From the NCBI GenBank assembly GCA_949317995.1, contig OX439037.1, positions 20,324,324 to 20,388,323 of the forward strand: a stretch of DNA of 64,000 nucleotides, written 5' to 3'. Position numbers and translations under genes: made by a program. The stretch is from Acholoe squamosa. Its lineage: Eukaryota; Annelida; Polychaeta; Phyllodocida; Polynoidae. Below the pieces are notes generated by a model. That model was not told where the DNA came from. It was given only the letters and a program-made list of their open reading frames with translations, and searched no databases. Below are positions 11,900-23,706 of this stretch, one piece after another. Position 1 is the first letter of the stretch; each line of letters opens with the position of its first letter.

Positions 11900-13435
11900 T
11901 TATTGGAGGACTCAAATCTATTCTCTGATTTACATACAGGCAAATACAGTCATTTTCCTTAAATCATAGTTGGACCAACCCATGGGTGGCTAATCAGACT
12001 ATTAACTTAAAGAAGAATAATGTTTTTGTCTGCAGTTCCTGCGTTTCTCTATCCCAAGGTAAACCACAAAGAAATAATGCTACAGGAAAACCCTGTAGAT
12101 GTGATATGGTGATAGTTTTTATAATTATGCACAAAGGGGATAATAATCATGACACATGTGCCCAGGAATGGTGGTTCAGGATTACGACTGCCCCATTTCA
12201 TCATTTCTTTTTGAATGTGATTAGCAAGAATCTGGATTGTTAGTTAGTTAGTTAGTTACTTCTTTATGTCTGATGTGACATATTTCCTCCAAAGCCTTCG
12301 TTTATTGCACACCTGTTTAGCTCAATACCGTTTGGGAACTTGCAGAGGACAGCAGAACGAGCTATAATGGGAGCAGCTCAATGGGGGAGTAGCTCAGCAG
12401 GTTGTCCCTCAGCACCCTTTGTACCATCACACACTCACATTATACACTGTGGCATATGTATAGAATCAAGGTAGTAGCTATAGGATGAGGGGTATAGAGC
12501 CTGCTGGCTAGCTTTGGGGTTGAAGAATAGAGGGCAGGGTGCTAGGAAGAGAGGAGAGCAGCTCAGGTACACCGCTCTGTAGCATCACACACCTAGCACC
12601 TCAGCGGAAATTACTTTCCTTGATAGGGCGAGCCAAAGCATTAAACACTGAGCTGCAATTAAGGACTGATAGGGTGTGAAGGGAACAGCTCCTTATCAGC
12701 AGGAGGGCGTGAGGTGTGAGGGTTGCTAATAGTAAAACAAAGTAGATGGTGTATAGAGTATTTTATTAGGGTGGCTGTTTATACCTGTGAATGAATAGTA
12801 CAGATGAATGGATATGATGTGGCTTAAATGTGTTGGATACATTTTGCATGAGCTGCATTCCTGGGGCTGCATTGCATGGTCACACACACCTATCAATTAC
12901 ATGAGGGATTGATGTAACTATGTACACAATTGGAAACGTTCTATGAGTGATTGCAACTTACAAATGCCTTTGAATCACAAGGTGAAGAAATAACACTGAT
13001 CTTGCCTTATGCTAGTGATGATAGGCACATCATATAGCTTCCACTGAGATGGAATACCCCCTGGAGCAGCAGTATCAGCAGCTCTAGAGCTGCTCACAGG
13101 CAGGGTTAGGAAACCCCCGGCCAAAATATGAACCTGTCAGAAACACAAGCTCTGACATTATCAAGCACCAGTCGGTGCCTGCCCCAATCTGCCTCCACTC
13201 CCAATGATGTAATGAGAGAAGTTTTCTCATCACCCTGCCAGGTAAATATAATCTTCATTTGAGCTCAAAGACAAATCCATTAACAAAATATGAAAATAGT
13301 ATGTTGATGGGATTCAAAAGTACAATAATCTGGATTGATAGTAGATATTCCCCGGGCTAATTTCTATGGCTATTTAGCTTTGCCTTCTTTGGAATAGGTT
13401 CCTTTTGGGAGTCACAGAATTTCGTCTCTATTGGC
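11900..13435. other. No gene; short repeat fragments
   Basis: A short 'tagttagttagttagtta' run lies at about 12,240. Two loosely similar blocks, 12,380-12,430 and 12,550-12,600, share 'agcagctca' and 'catcacacac'. The interval 13,085-13,190 recurs diverged at 17,100-17,215. No open frame can be supported. Confidence 0.5.
13085..13190 (+). repeat. Short dispersed repeat, copy a
   Basis: It shares 'aacctgtcagaaaca' with 17,100-17,215, followed by 'tg..attatca' and 'cagtcggt'. The two copies are in direct orientation with roughly 70-75% similarity by eye. Class unknown. Confidence 0.55.
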
Positions 13436-13500
13436 TCGTTTAGACAATGATCCCTAGAATTGAACACCCCTCCGTGGGGGATTTTTAATTCCCCATTTGG

Positions 13501-13514
13501 CCACTAGAGGGCAT
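13501..13514 (+). promoter_or_regulatory. CTCF-like core motif (forward orientation)
   Basis: CCACTAGAGGGCAT fits the CTCF core CCASYAGRKGGCRS except at the last position. With the reverse-oriented motif at 2,444-2,457 it forms a divergent pair. Confidence 0.4.
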
Positions 13515-13682
13515 TGGAGGGGCAAAATTGCTCTAAACTCATTATAGAAATACATAAAGCTACTTTTTTATGCAGAATTCAATAGTTTCATTTAAAATGC
13601 ACCGTTTTTGGTAGAAATGGCCCATATTTGGATGGTAAAATGAACATTTTTTATGACAAATCGACCTATATGCCTGTTACTG

Positions 13683-13696
13683 GTTGCCATGGCAAC
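13683..13696. promoter_or_regulatory. Perfect RFX X-box palindrome
   Basis: GTTGCCATGGCAAC is a perfect two-fold X-box. The same 14-mer recurs at 37,181-37,194 in otherwise unrelated sequence. Confidence 0.4.
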
Positions 13697-14565
13697 CATT
13701 CCAATAATCAAAATTTGCAGATTTTTATGCCAATTTTCGGGGATACTCATCAAAAACCCAAAACTGAAAACAGAAATAGAAAATGAGTTCATCCAAACCC
13801 CACTGTACTTCCAAATTTCAATTTTGAATTACCATTGGCACATTATTTATAGATAATGTCAGCTGAAGAATGAGGTGAAATGGAAATTCTCTTTAGAACC
13901 AAAATAATTCAGATCAACAATGTCTCCTTGTTAGCAAAGGCTTGTTACATACCAAAGGTTGTCCTTCTTCACCGTAAGAATATTTCAGGGACTATCTTGT
14001 ATCCATGGGAGGAGTCAGATAATAGAATCTAACTTAAAATCACTTGTACTTAGTGTTGAAAGGGGGAGAGTAATGCAGAGAGGCAGTGTGTGATAGTCAA
14101 TTAGCTGGTACAAAATCACTCAAATGCTTAGACAGCATCTTGCTGCTTCCTTAAGGTACACCAAAGAAAGCATCTGCAGGAAAACCCCTGTGATATGTAG
14201 GAGGTGGGTAGATGATGAAAAGAGAGAGAGGGGGGGGGCAACTGACATGACATGTGGAATAGTGTCCTCCAGACAGGCGGTCGGTGGTGACTTGGGGGCC
14301 TAGTGCTTAGGGGAATGGTTGGAATGGAGGAGGGTTGGCGATCCATGTATGAAAGTGACATAATTGAGAAGATTGGTTCTTTATGGAAGTGGCCAAGTTT
14401 AAGGAGAAGCCCCTAGACTACATAGGCAGAAAGTGTTCGGTGAAGGATGGTGGACGATGTCAGCATTATGCATGTGTATGTGATGTTGGTCTGAAAAGGG
14501 GGTGCAGACCAAGGATTGTCAGTACCAGCTTAACAGGAGGTAGGATGGGTTGATATGAAAAAGAC

Positions 14566-14569
<4 letters not shown>

Positions 14570-14624
<55 letters not shown>
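14570..14624. repeat. (GA)n microsatellite, about 27 units
   Basis: Uninterrupted GA dinucleotides, preceded by 'gacaaaca'. A poly-G run lies at 14,820. Confidence 0.98.
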
Positions 14625-14628
<4 letters not shown>

Positions 14629-15360
14629 GCATGTTGACATTTTCCAACTGCCATAAAACTCAATGATGCCTATAGATTACTGACAGAAGAACTGGCGAAG
14701 CAAATCATTATTCTCTAGAGTAATTTCCCCTCGGTGTGGCTAGAGCTAAAACTGCATCCTTATTCAATCTGAATGAGTGATGTATGGCCCCTGAATGAAC
14801 TCCTAAGTCTAAGCAGGAAGGGGGGGGGGGTGAATTGCATACTGCTACAACGGGATGACTATGGTATGCTCTCCAACAACAGAAGGTATGTGTTCATGAA
14901 CTATGCATGATATCTAGTGAAGAGTGGCAGATGGTTTACTAAAGTCTAAAGGACAATACTATGAATTATAACAGTAGGATGGCCATATTGCCTCTCATAT
15001 ATTTTTCAGATTCATAGAACCAATTGTCTTCAAGTATTAATTTTTTTTGATAAACTGACTTGTTATAATCTGTTCAAAGGACCCTCAAAGAGATATGACA
15101 TATAACAAACACAGATGAACTACATCCCCTTAGTTTGCAGGCATGTTGGATGAGGTCTCTTAAAAGGAGCACATCTGTCCCACCCCAGCCATATCAGTCA
15201 TTAAGATGGCATTGTTTCCCTTTGAAGGTTCCCGATTTCTACGGTCCATGCCTATAAAGTGATGGGAAGAGTGGACTGGGTAATTATTGAGTTGGAAAAC
15301 GAGCAAAGCCCCCTGCCTGTCATCTATACCTCAAAGAGAACTGACTCATTAATTCCAATT

Positions 15361-15446
15361 CTATTAAAGCTAAGTCAGGTAACCTGAAACATCTTCTTAA
15401 GTATATTTAAGAAGATGTTTCAGGTTACCTGACTTAGCTTTGATAG
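15361..15446. repeat. Near-perfect 40-bp-arm hairpin
   Basis: Arm 15,361-15,400 is the reverse complement of 15,407-15,446 with one mismatch, around a 6-base loop 'gtatat'. The arms contain 'taagtcaggtaacctgaaac'. A stem this perfect means a recent palindromic event or a selected hairpin. I see no flanking target duplication. Confidence 0.95.
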
Positions 15447-17099
15447 CAAATTTCTTCAATTTCAAAACTACAAGCGTTAGGGTGTTTTGTGTTGTCCATT
15501 TATCTGCGAGTTGCTGCCACAGATGACAAGTTGACTCCACTGTACTTGAAAGGCCAATGAGAAGAACTATGAAAAGAGTAAAAAGTAATTTTCAAGCCGA
15601 CTGACTACCTGCTTCCTACCATGAAATTTTCTTACTTGAAACCCACATTCTTCTTGGTCTATACTTTAGTGGAATTGCTAGGCACTCTGACGCTTATAGA
15701 TTTCAATGCACCTCTACCCCTGGCCTTTATATTAATGTTAAAAATTATAGGATAGTGGAGAAGTTCTTCCACATTTTACACACACTTAAGGCTCACACCG
15801 CCATTGGTTAATAGGGGTACCTGGGCACCATGATAATAAAACTACTATCATGTACAATGCTAGAACGACTGTTAAAAATCCTAAATGCTAAAATAGACCC
15901 ATAAGATAATCCTACCTGGGCTGGTTGCATGATGGGTCTGCCATGGTCCCTTCAGTGATTAAGATTGACTCAAAACCCCTTACCCCCGACGCATATCCTA
16001 GACTTGAGCCTATTTGACACAAGGCACTTAAACAGGCCAGTACGTTTCCATGTAAACACATGATTGGTCACTAGTCTACAGTTTGTATCCACAATCTAGC
16101 ACGTCGATGAATATACCTGTTCATCAATAACATAGTTCACTACATCAATATCTTCATCTTCTTGTTTTGAACTGACTGTCTGCTGCACCCCTTGCCAGAT
16201 AACTAATCAATATTGTCTGTGCGAGATTACAGGTTTAACTATAATTTTGCAAACTGCATGCTATGTAGACAATAACAGAACCGAGTAGTTAGTTTCCTGT
16301 CGTTTTAAATGCATTCTACATTAGAAACACACTTGAAATTGCTAAAATAAAAATCTGTTGCTGAAGCCAGTGTCACATGTCTTCCACAAGAACCTTTATA
16401 AGCAACAATCTTGTAGTGTTGTGTTAGCACTTGTTATCTGGTCCATCGACTTTTGAATCCTTCTTTCTGCAGTACTCACATAATAATAAGACCAACCTAA
16501 CGACAAGATACTCATTACGGGTATATTGTACTAAATATAGTATTCCCTACTTAACCGCTGTTAAATATGATATATCCAAGGAAAATATCTATACTGCGTT
16601 ATTCTGAGGCTGACCAATCAACTGAACCACCAAGAAGCCAAAGACCGCCTGGGTATCTAATGATCTTTAAATAGTACACACGTAATAAACCCGTATACTT
16701 GAGGCTCCTTGGACATGTAATGTGTAATTTGGGAGGTTCGATTTACAGGTCAGATGTTCAATATATTGAATGTTATGTATCACACTGCAGCGAAGTACGT
16801 CTGTATCTTATGGTCCTTCAAATTGGATCAGTCTAGCTTTGAGGGGGAAAAATCAGTGAAATTGGTAATTGGTCTCCTTGATAGGGGCCAGGCGGGTCAA
16901 TGCATCTTATGTAGATCAGAAATTATAGGCTGGCACTCCCTTGTGTTAGCAGTAAGTGCTAACAGCTCTACTAAATATCTAGAGGTTTTGAAACAGCTCA
17001 CTGTTTACCTGGCCTGTGATGATATGGAATGTTAACAGTTAATAGACTCAGCACACAAGCTATGCCTTAGCAAGAGGATGATCCCCGGAACAGGGCCAG

Positions 17100-17215
17100 C
17101 AGCTCCTCCATAGCTGATCAGAGTCATGGTCAGAAAACAACCAGACAAGATATAAACCTGTCAGAAACATAGGCTTTGATGCTATCAGGAGTCAGTCGGT
17201 CATTGACCCAGTACT
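17100..17215 (+). repeat. Short dispersed repeat, copy b
   Basis: Partner of 13,085-13,190; both carry 'aacctgtcagaaaca' and 'cagtcggt'. Confidence 0.55.
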
Positions 17216-18552
17216 GTTTATTTTTGTTCTGGCTTTCTCATTTCTTTTTATGTATACAATTTCGGCGCAATTCCAGCCTAATAATTATTTTGTCTGTAGT
17301 ATGTTAATGCCATCAGGGTTGTTTGTGAATACGCATTTTTCTTTTCAATATCTATCCCATATAGAAATCGGAGATGAGCACCTAATCACTTTATTTGAGA
17401 GAGGATCTGTCAGGAGATCTATATTTAGCAAAACCTTCCAAAGTTAGAATGTTTTATCGGGCATGAAAACAGGTATGCCTCCTCTATTGACTATCTTTAG
17501 GTTGCATGTGGCTGGCGGCATCAGGCTATACTTAGATGATGATGTACCTGTGAGAATACTACTTCCATATATGCCAGAGCTAACCATGTCTACCTCACCT
17601 GTTTACACCTGTGATGTGCTGATAATAAGATGTTCACTTCCGGTGGCCAGTCTTATCTGGTCACATTGACATTTCCAAGCTCACCAGGAAGCTAAACTGG
17701 GCCTGTCCTAACAAAGGTCAAGCATACACAATGATGCAGTAGTCACATATTTGAGGCTCACATAAAGAAACAGACATGTTAACTACCTTTTACGTACTTT
17801 GTGAAAACATATAAGATAGAGTCATTCCTTTGATTTCAGTTAGAGACAGCTCTCTACCCACTGGGAGACTGCTTCAATATAAATATTTCAAATACCAACC
17901 ACATTTATTTGAGAGTATTAACCTTAGACTTGGCCTTCAAAACGGAAATAATTTTCTAATGCGTACAACCTTGAAGATATGTCTTAGCCAACTTAATTAG
18001 AAAAAGAGGAAATGATGGACAATTCTGGCAAGGAAGTGATCAATACAACTACATCACAATTTTATAATATTATATATTAAACAAGGAAGAAATACCTTCT
18101 GGTCTATGATATTCCTGCAATGCATACATATGAGATGCACTACATCAATAAAATACTGACCTTGATCAAGTTAAACAGGATATCCCCCTCTTCTTATTGA
18201 ACCTGGCGTGGGCGGGATTTAGACAAACAGTATGTTGTCAATGTGTTTCTTTGCACATTATAATGGATGAGACTTCACGGTGGCTATACCTATTTGTAGT
18301 GGTGCCACAGCTGTACAAGGGCTAATGGGGTTATACACATTGATACATGGAACAAGTAATTAATGGATATGTCATGAGGCATGACTGATATCCAACCATA
18401 ACATGCAATGAGGGGGCGAACCCCCCCGATTTTTTTATTACACGATTAATCAATAGATATTCAATAGAAAATCAAGTTAAAAACTAAATTCGTTCCCCTT
18501 CCCCAGGACTTGAAGCCTGCCATAGTGTGTGTACACACAGCAAAAAAAAAAC

Positions 18553-18640
18553 GTTTGCATGGACCGGGACTCATCCTGCCTACCTCTAGAAGCTGAGTGC
18601 AATGCGCTAACCACTAGACCATCGGTAAACACACCTGGGT
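18553..18640 (-). repeat. tRNA-like sequence (SINE head or tRNA pseudogene)
   Basis: On the - strand 'TGGTCTAGTGGTTAGCGCA' is an excellent RNA polymerase III A box, followed about 40 bases later by a B-box-like 'gagtcccggtcc'. The acceptor and anticodon stems do not pair well. Downstream is a T-rich run. This looks like a tRNA-derived SINE or dead tRNA rather than a working gene. Confidence 0.5.
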
Positions 18641-18799
18641 GTCCGGCAGCCGTTGGTTTGGTTTGAATGCCTCCAGCAGTCCTCTATAATTATAATGCTA
18701 TTCTAACCTTGCACATGTGAGAGTTGCTGGGGTCACTACTATCCAGGTAGGGGCTATGGCATTATACATATACAGGCAAACACCCACACTTTCACGTCA

Positions 18800-18878
18800 G
18801 TCCCTGTGGCACAATGCATAGGGAGTTGGATTTGGGATCAGGGGACTGCAGGTTCGACCCCTACCCTGGCAATGAAAA
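18800..18878 (+). repeat. Second tRNA-like sequence
   Basis: 'gtggcacaatgcataggg' resembles an A box, and 'ggttcgacccc' about 40 bases later is a near-perfect B box. The ends do not form an acceptor stem, so this is at best a tRNA-derived SINE head. It lies on the opposite strand to the tRNA-like sequence 170 bp upstream. Confidence 0.4.
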
Positions 18879-18925
18879 TTTCGTAGGTTTTATCATGTAA
18901 CATATGACATGTATGGTTATGCATG

Positions 18926-18975
18926 TTATCCATGGATAACCACACTGGGTGCCTGTTATCCTTGGATAACCGCAC
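18926..18975. repeat. Two spaced palindromes, TTATCCATGGATAA type
   Basis: 'gttatccatggataacc' and 'gttatccttggataacc' lie about 29 bases apart. Each is a palindrome or near-palindrome, and the pair also forms a short direct repeat. Confidence 0.7.
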
Positions 18976-19689
18976 ACCTTACAAAAGTCATGATGCATGC
19001 ATCATGCCATGCAATATTGACAGGTATGTGCATGGGAATATCCAGGAAAAGCACTCAGAATCACAGAAATCGTGTAATAAAGATAATTACACAAACACTG
19101 CAGCAGGCTATGTTACAGCACTTGGGTCTCTAAAGGCAGCTCAGGAAATAGAAGTTTAAAATGGATTGGGGGCAGCAGTATTCGACATTTGTAAAGAATG
19201 TATACATATATGCTTATAGTGCCACCTCAATCCAAAAATGTCCCCAGAGCTTATCAATTAATTGTAATACAATGGTAACTTCATTTGGTTCAATCTAACA
19301 TTGTGCACAATAAATAATGTATAAGGTTATCTGAGAAGAAACTAGGAACAACAAGTAATATACACCAAAGACACCACACCTGTGTCTAAATTATATATAC
19401 AAGTGCATGGACTCTGAACTTGAAGCTAACATAGGCCTACCTGCCTTTAGGTTAGCCCAGTGTTAAAACTGACTGACCATGAAATGGTTTTGGAGAGATG
19501 GGTGTCTACTTCTCTCACTTCTCTCGTTCTCAGTGATTGCACTTCACTGGGATTGGAGACATTCTTGTCATCAGGCATGCATGGTTTATAGTATCAATGC
19601 ATGTGCAGAGTGCATGCCTAAAAATATCATGGGGATTGTATCATGGACTCAGCTCACTGGTAGATTATATATAGCAGTGCCTATACTTA

Positions 19690-20100
19690 TTATACAATAC
19701 AGTTCCTGTAGATTAACAGGACCTCTTGCTGTAATTCTACACTCCTATTCTGTAAATTTACAGCAATAGTCACTGGAACCTCAGTTGCCAGCAAAGGTTT
19801 ATGTAAATTTCAGTATATTCTCCTGTTCATTTACAGCAAAACTTGCTGTTCATTTACAGACAAAATTGCTGTTATTTTACAAGACATATTTATGTAACTC
19901 TACAACATATTTTGCTGTTAATTTACAACATAACTTATGTTACTGTAGATCTGGATGATCTTGATGTATGGTTACAGTGGTTGTTATTGTATGATTACTG
20001 TGGATTGTGTTGTAGGATTACAGCAACTCACCTCCTTTAGATTTACAGCAAAATGTATTGGAACCATATATGCCAAGGGGTTTTGCTGTAAAATAACCAT
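19690..20100. repeat. Degenerate cluster of TTTACAGCAA / TTGCTGTAAA motifs
   Basis: At least ten copies of 'tttacagcaa', 'ttgctgttaatttac' and related strings occur in both orientations at about 20-30 base spacing. It is a degenerate palindromic minisatellite. The part around 19,950-20,030 recurs at 50,870-50,965 at about 90% identity. Confidence 0.75.
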
Positions 20101-20109
20101 GGTTACTAC

Positions 20110-20974
20110 TAACAGTGTAATGTGAGGCCACACAAGTCTAGCTTTTCACCCTGAACAGTAAACCATTGCGACGACCAATTGCAATGTATAGTGAAAGCCT
20201 ACATGCAACTCCACCAGGATGTCCTTTTTTAAAAAAAAACACTGTCATGCATTAATCTTTTAGTTGCCCTTTGTATCTTGTTGACAGTCTTGCAAGTAGA
20301 GCCTGACTTTAACCTCAAGTAAGATTTTGAAGGGAGGGGATTAATGGGCAGTAAAGGTGTCCGATTGGGTGACAGGTGATACAAAATAGTGCCCCATGTG
20401 GCACCCACAAAGCCTCTATACACATCAAAGAAACCATCCAATCCCAAAGGCAGGTCCTGAAAGGGTGATGGGGTGGGTGGGGAAAGGGCAGCTTATGGTG
20501 TGGTGATGGGTTGGGAAAATGTTTCTAGATAGGTGATAAGTAGTATATTGAAAGGGGAGGGATGGGGCTTATATCGGATGAAGCTAGATAAAACTCTCAT
20601 AAAGGTATAGTCATGAAACATAGGGCATGACATCAGCCATCAAAGAATAATAAGGTAGACATTCATCCTTTGATCAATGGGAGCATTATAATTATAAATC
20701 TGAGGCAGGTCAGCTGATCGGTTATTAAGAGGTTCCAGCAGATGATCTGAAAATTTTCGCTTGAGATGTCATCTCATTGAGAATTGAAAATGCCATGCAA
20801 ATTATGAAATGAGCTGATGAGGCTCCTTTCTCACAACAGCAATACGGCCGCCAGACTATCATGAGTCATATTAGCCAGGATGCACAAAGGCCTGGAGAAC
20901 CACGAGTAGCAATCAAAGAGAATGGGTGGAAAATGCCTTGTTCATTAAGATCTTTACTGAAATAATGAGGAATA

Positions 20975-21046
<72 letters not shown>

Positions 21047-21890
21047 AAGATAATTGTGTAAAGGGTCATTTCACGGAAACAATGTTTCGGTACTATTGAA
21101 AATCCTGTACCAATTCGCAGAGTAACTGATAAAGAAAAACAATTTTCACTGATTTAATATAGCTACATTAATGATAAAGATAAATCAAGATAAACTCTAT
21201 AATACTGATGTTCATTCACCACCTGGAGTTCACATGGAGCCATCAGCGGGAAGGATGTCTGATGACAAACAGACACAGAGATCAGACACAGCTGCTAATG
21301 GGCCTTGCTGATCCAATCCTAACATGGTGACTCAATTGTAGCCTGAGCCTGCATCCTAACCTACTTTGTGAGCAATCCTCTCTGCTATGTAACAACCCTG
21401 GCTTTACTCACATACCAGTGTTGGGACCACTGTCATGGAGACATGTGAGGATACCATATTGGTGTGTATAAGTGCTGAAGCGTTCAATGATTTCAGCTAA
21501 GCTGCAACAGCGGCACTTATAGAAAATGGATACTTATTTGAGACTTAGATTGTTGTGCTTTTAAGATGTTTATACCATTGTTACCCCAATACCCATTTGA
21601 GACCTTCGCTTGTTCAGATACCAGATGCTTATACGGGCAAAAATGGTATGTGGCCATCCTTGCATGTCACAAATTCTATTACAGGAAAGTGAGTATGGTT
21701 GGCACCAAAGAGCCAACAACCTCATACATAGTGGCCATCGTCTGAACTGGGTATTGATAACTATCAGAAACTGCTATGTGTAGTGTAGGATAGAACAACA
21801 GAAGGCCACACCATTCTTTGTGATCCTCAACTACTAGTAACTACAAGGAGCAGAAATTTATCAGGAAGTTATTCCCGATTATTCATATTT
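20110..21890. other. No gene seen; AT microsatellite
   Basis: Plain AT-rich DNA with a (TA)n run at 20,977-21,045. No coding or structural feature is supported. Confidence 0.6.
20977..21045. repeat. (TA)n microsatellite
   Basis: About 34 uninterrupted AT units. Confidence 0.98.
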
Positions 21891-21894
21891 AACA

Positions 21895-22625
21895 ATATTC
21901 ATGTTCCCTTGGGCTGTCATTTCGGCCACAAACAAATAGGTGTAGTAGTAGAGCAGCAAGACCTTCAAAAGAGTCATATTTTAGGAGTTTAATTCGTAAG
22001 ATTACTGATAGCTATAACTTGTTTTTTTTTATGTTGTCCAATGTCTCTGGGTATGGAAAAGTGATGTTTGACCAATGAAAGCTCGTGCAGTCACTGAAAA
22101 ATCTGCAATTCTATTCAACCATCTCTTGAAATTTTAGCCTCGTTTTTAAGAGCTAAAATACATATTGATCACCCTGTTCTGGTACTAATATTCATCTTAC
22201 AACAATTCCAAAGATACCTACCCCCCCTAAATTGGACCCAACGATCACATTGAAGCCAACCATTTGTTGCTAGGACAAGCGGTTACCTAGCAACAGCTCA
22301 TTTTAGCTAGCAACGGACCCTTTCTGAGACAAAGAAAGACCATTCCTAGGAATGACTTACAGAATGGAGATCATGGATACTGTTTCTCATTTGCTATTCA
22401 GAAGCTCCATGCAATTGTATAAAAGGCAATATTATACCAAAATACAGTGTGCTGATCAGAAAATTTAGAGAAAAAAAATGATAGACTTATAGCAAGTATG
22501 ATGAAAATATGCGACTTCAGCATTATCCTCTATTGGCAAAATATTCTTTACTGGACAATTGTAGTGTGTCTTATATCATGAAAATGATGAAATGAGAATA
22601 CATCTGAGGTTTTACTCTAATCTAC
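21895..22625 (+). repeat. Left copy of a ~700-bp inverted repeat pair
   Basis: Its reverse complement recurs at 26,745-27,425. Shared landmarks are 'attactgatagctata', 'gttgtccaatgtctctgggt', 'gaccaatgaaagctc', 'tagcctcgtttt', 'taggaatgacttacagaatg' and 'attgtagtgtgtcttatat'. Similarity is about 85-90%. A 'cccccc' run and an X-box-like GTTACCTAGCAAC (22,282-22,294) are conserved in both copies. No coding potential. Confidence 0.85.
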
Positions 22626-22978
22626 AAATTTACATAGCATTTTATACAGAGGAGCTTGTTCATAGACAAATATGTATTATTGTGAAGAGATTTACCCATC
22701 ATTGGACTCAATTTATTCAGAACTGAGTAGATCTTGTTAGAAATATCCCTGGAGTAATAGGAAATGTGTCAGATAGTTGTTCAATACTCAAAGAGTTGAC
22801 ACTTGCTTAAACCTTGCTAGCTTTTGTTTAGCAAGTGGCTCACCAACTGACAACTGCTCTTCTCAGATATGAAAACATGATTATGGAACCCATCGATTTA
22901 TAAAGAAAATAAATCTGAAGTTGTGCTGCCAAAGCCTTATTGCTAGACCAGTTTATATCTTAGCAATTAAATATTTGC

Positions 22979-23706
22979 TAAGGGGCCATTCAAATATTAC
23001 GTAACACAGTAGGGGAGGGGGTCATGAAGTTTATTACACTTTGTTACAGAGGGACGGGGTCTGCCCAAGTGTTACATGATAAAAATGAGGAATACATCAC
23101 ATGGCTAAATTTGACAATTTACAAGTGTAGGGGTATGGTATTTACACTTATACGTTCATGTACCCGTGGGACTCAGACCTAGGTCTTCGGGTGTAGTGGG
23201 GGAATCAGGATGGCAGGTGGCAGCACCTGCCTCTGGGTTCTTATCCATTACACCAGGGGGCCTACCACTCGTCCGCCACACTTCACGTGGCCGGTCTGAG
23301 TTTCGCGGGCTTTTCCCCTATATAAGGCTGGTTCTACCCCCATGTTCTCCAGTAGTGGTTTTACCCACTGCTCAACCAGGTCGTTACCCGAAAGGGTAAC
23401 CGAATGCCCTAGCAGCATGTAGTCCTCTGAGGCCGTGATCGTATGTAACATAAGCTATGAAATAAAAGCTCGGTTGCCTACCCGGAAACTTTCTCTCTCT
23501 TCGTTATGATTACTTAATCTAACTTAACGAGACGAACCACTACACAAGCATTTAAATGTTATTTTAGAGATCTTCCTATAATTCTTGTTAAATTGAGCAG
23601 GATTAAATAAATTTAGGAATATTGATTAGAAGCCCCATATTGTTACAAGGGGGAGAGGGGGTCAAAAAGTGGCCAAAATTGTGTTACATAATATTTGCCG
23701 GCCCTT
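22979..23706. mobile_element. Short inverted-repeat DNA element, interrupted by a solo LTR
   Basis: The left end 'taaggggccattcaaatatt' followed by 'acgtaacac' is mirrored at 23,681-23,706 as 'gtgttacataatatttgccg' followed by 'gccctta', a roughly 28-bp terminal inverted repeat with a few mismatches. Both ends carry 'gggggtc' runs just inside. Removing the inserted LTR leaves about 375 bp, so this is a non-autonomous element. A TA target duplication is possible but ambiguous. I do not assign a superfamily. Confidence 0.65.
23192..23544 (+). mobile_element. Solo LTR of an LTR retrotransposon (fossil)
   Basis: A 353-bp segment begins TGTAGTGG and ends CCACTACA, an 8-bp inverted pair with the usual TG...CA limits. 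Inside are a TATA box (ctatataagg, about 23,319) and an AATAAA signal at 23,461 followed by a CT-rich stretch, the order expected of U3, R and U5. GC content is higher than the surroundings. No internal retrotransposon sequence flanks it: both sides are the host inverted-repeat element. I could not see a clear target duplication, and the retroelement family is unknown. Confidence 0.55.

Larger units (their letters stand above)
13440..13795 (+). repeat. Dispersed repeat, copy 2, with CTCF-like core and X-box
   Basis: Inverted relative to the copy at 2,150-2,505 and about 11 kb away. The start is 'cacccctccgtgggggattt' and similarity ends near 'aaaactgaaaac'. It contains the perfect X-box GTTGCCATGGCAAC (13,683-13,696) and the CTCF-like core at 13,501-13,514. 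Confidence 0.75.
14630..18540. other. No gene; one hairpin and one dispersed repeat copy
   Basis: Plain AT-rich sequence apart from the hairpin at 15,361-15,446 and the dispersed repeat at 17,100-17,215. The open frames here are short and have no protein-like character. Confidence 0.6.

Noticed and set aside
2444-13514. CTCF-like pair as loop anchors for each other
   Set aside because: The motifs point away from each other, whereas loop anchors are normally convergent; kept only as a divergent pair.
15361-15446. Hairpin as a microRNA precursor
   Set aside because: A 40-bp nearly perfect stem with a 6-base loop lacks the bulges usual for animal pre-miRNAs; kept only as a hairpin of unknown origin.
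18553-18878. Two functional tRNA genes
   Set aside because: Pol III boxes are good but acceptor and anticodon stems do not pair; treated as SINE heads or pseudogenes.
23166-23451. Overlapping GC-rich open frames on both strands
   Set aside because: They lie in the solo LTR, whose GC-rich regulatory sequence leaves stops scarce; not coding.
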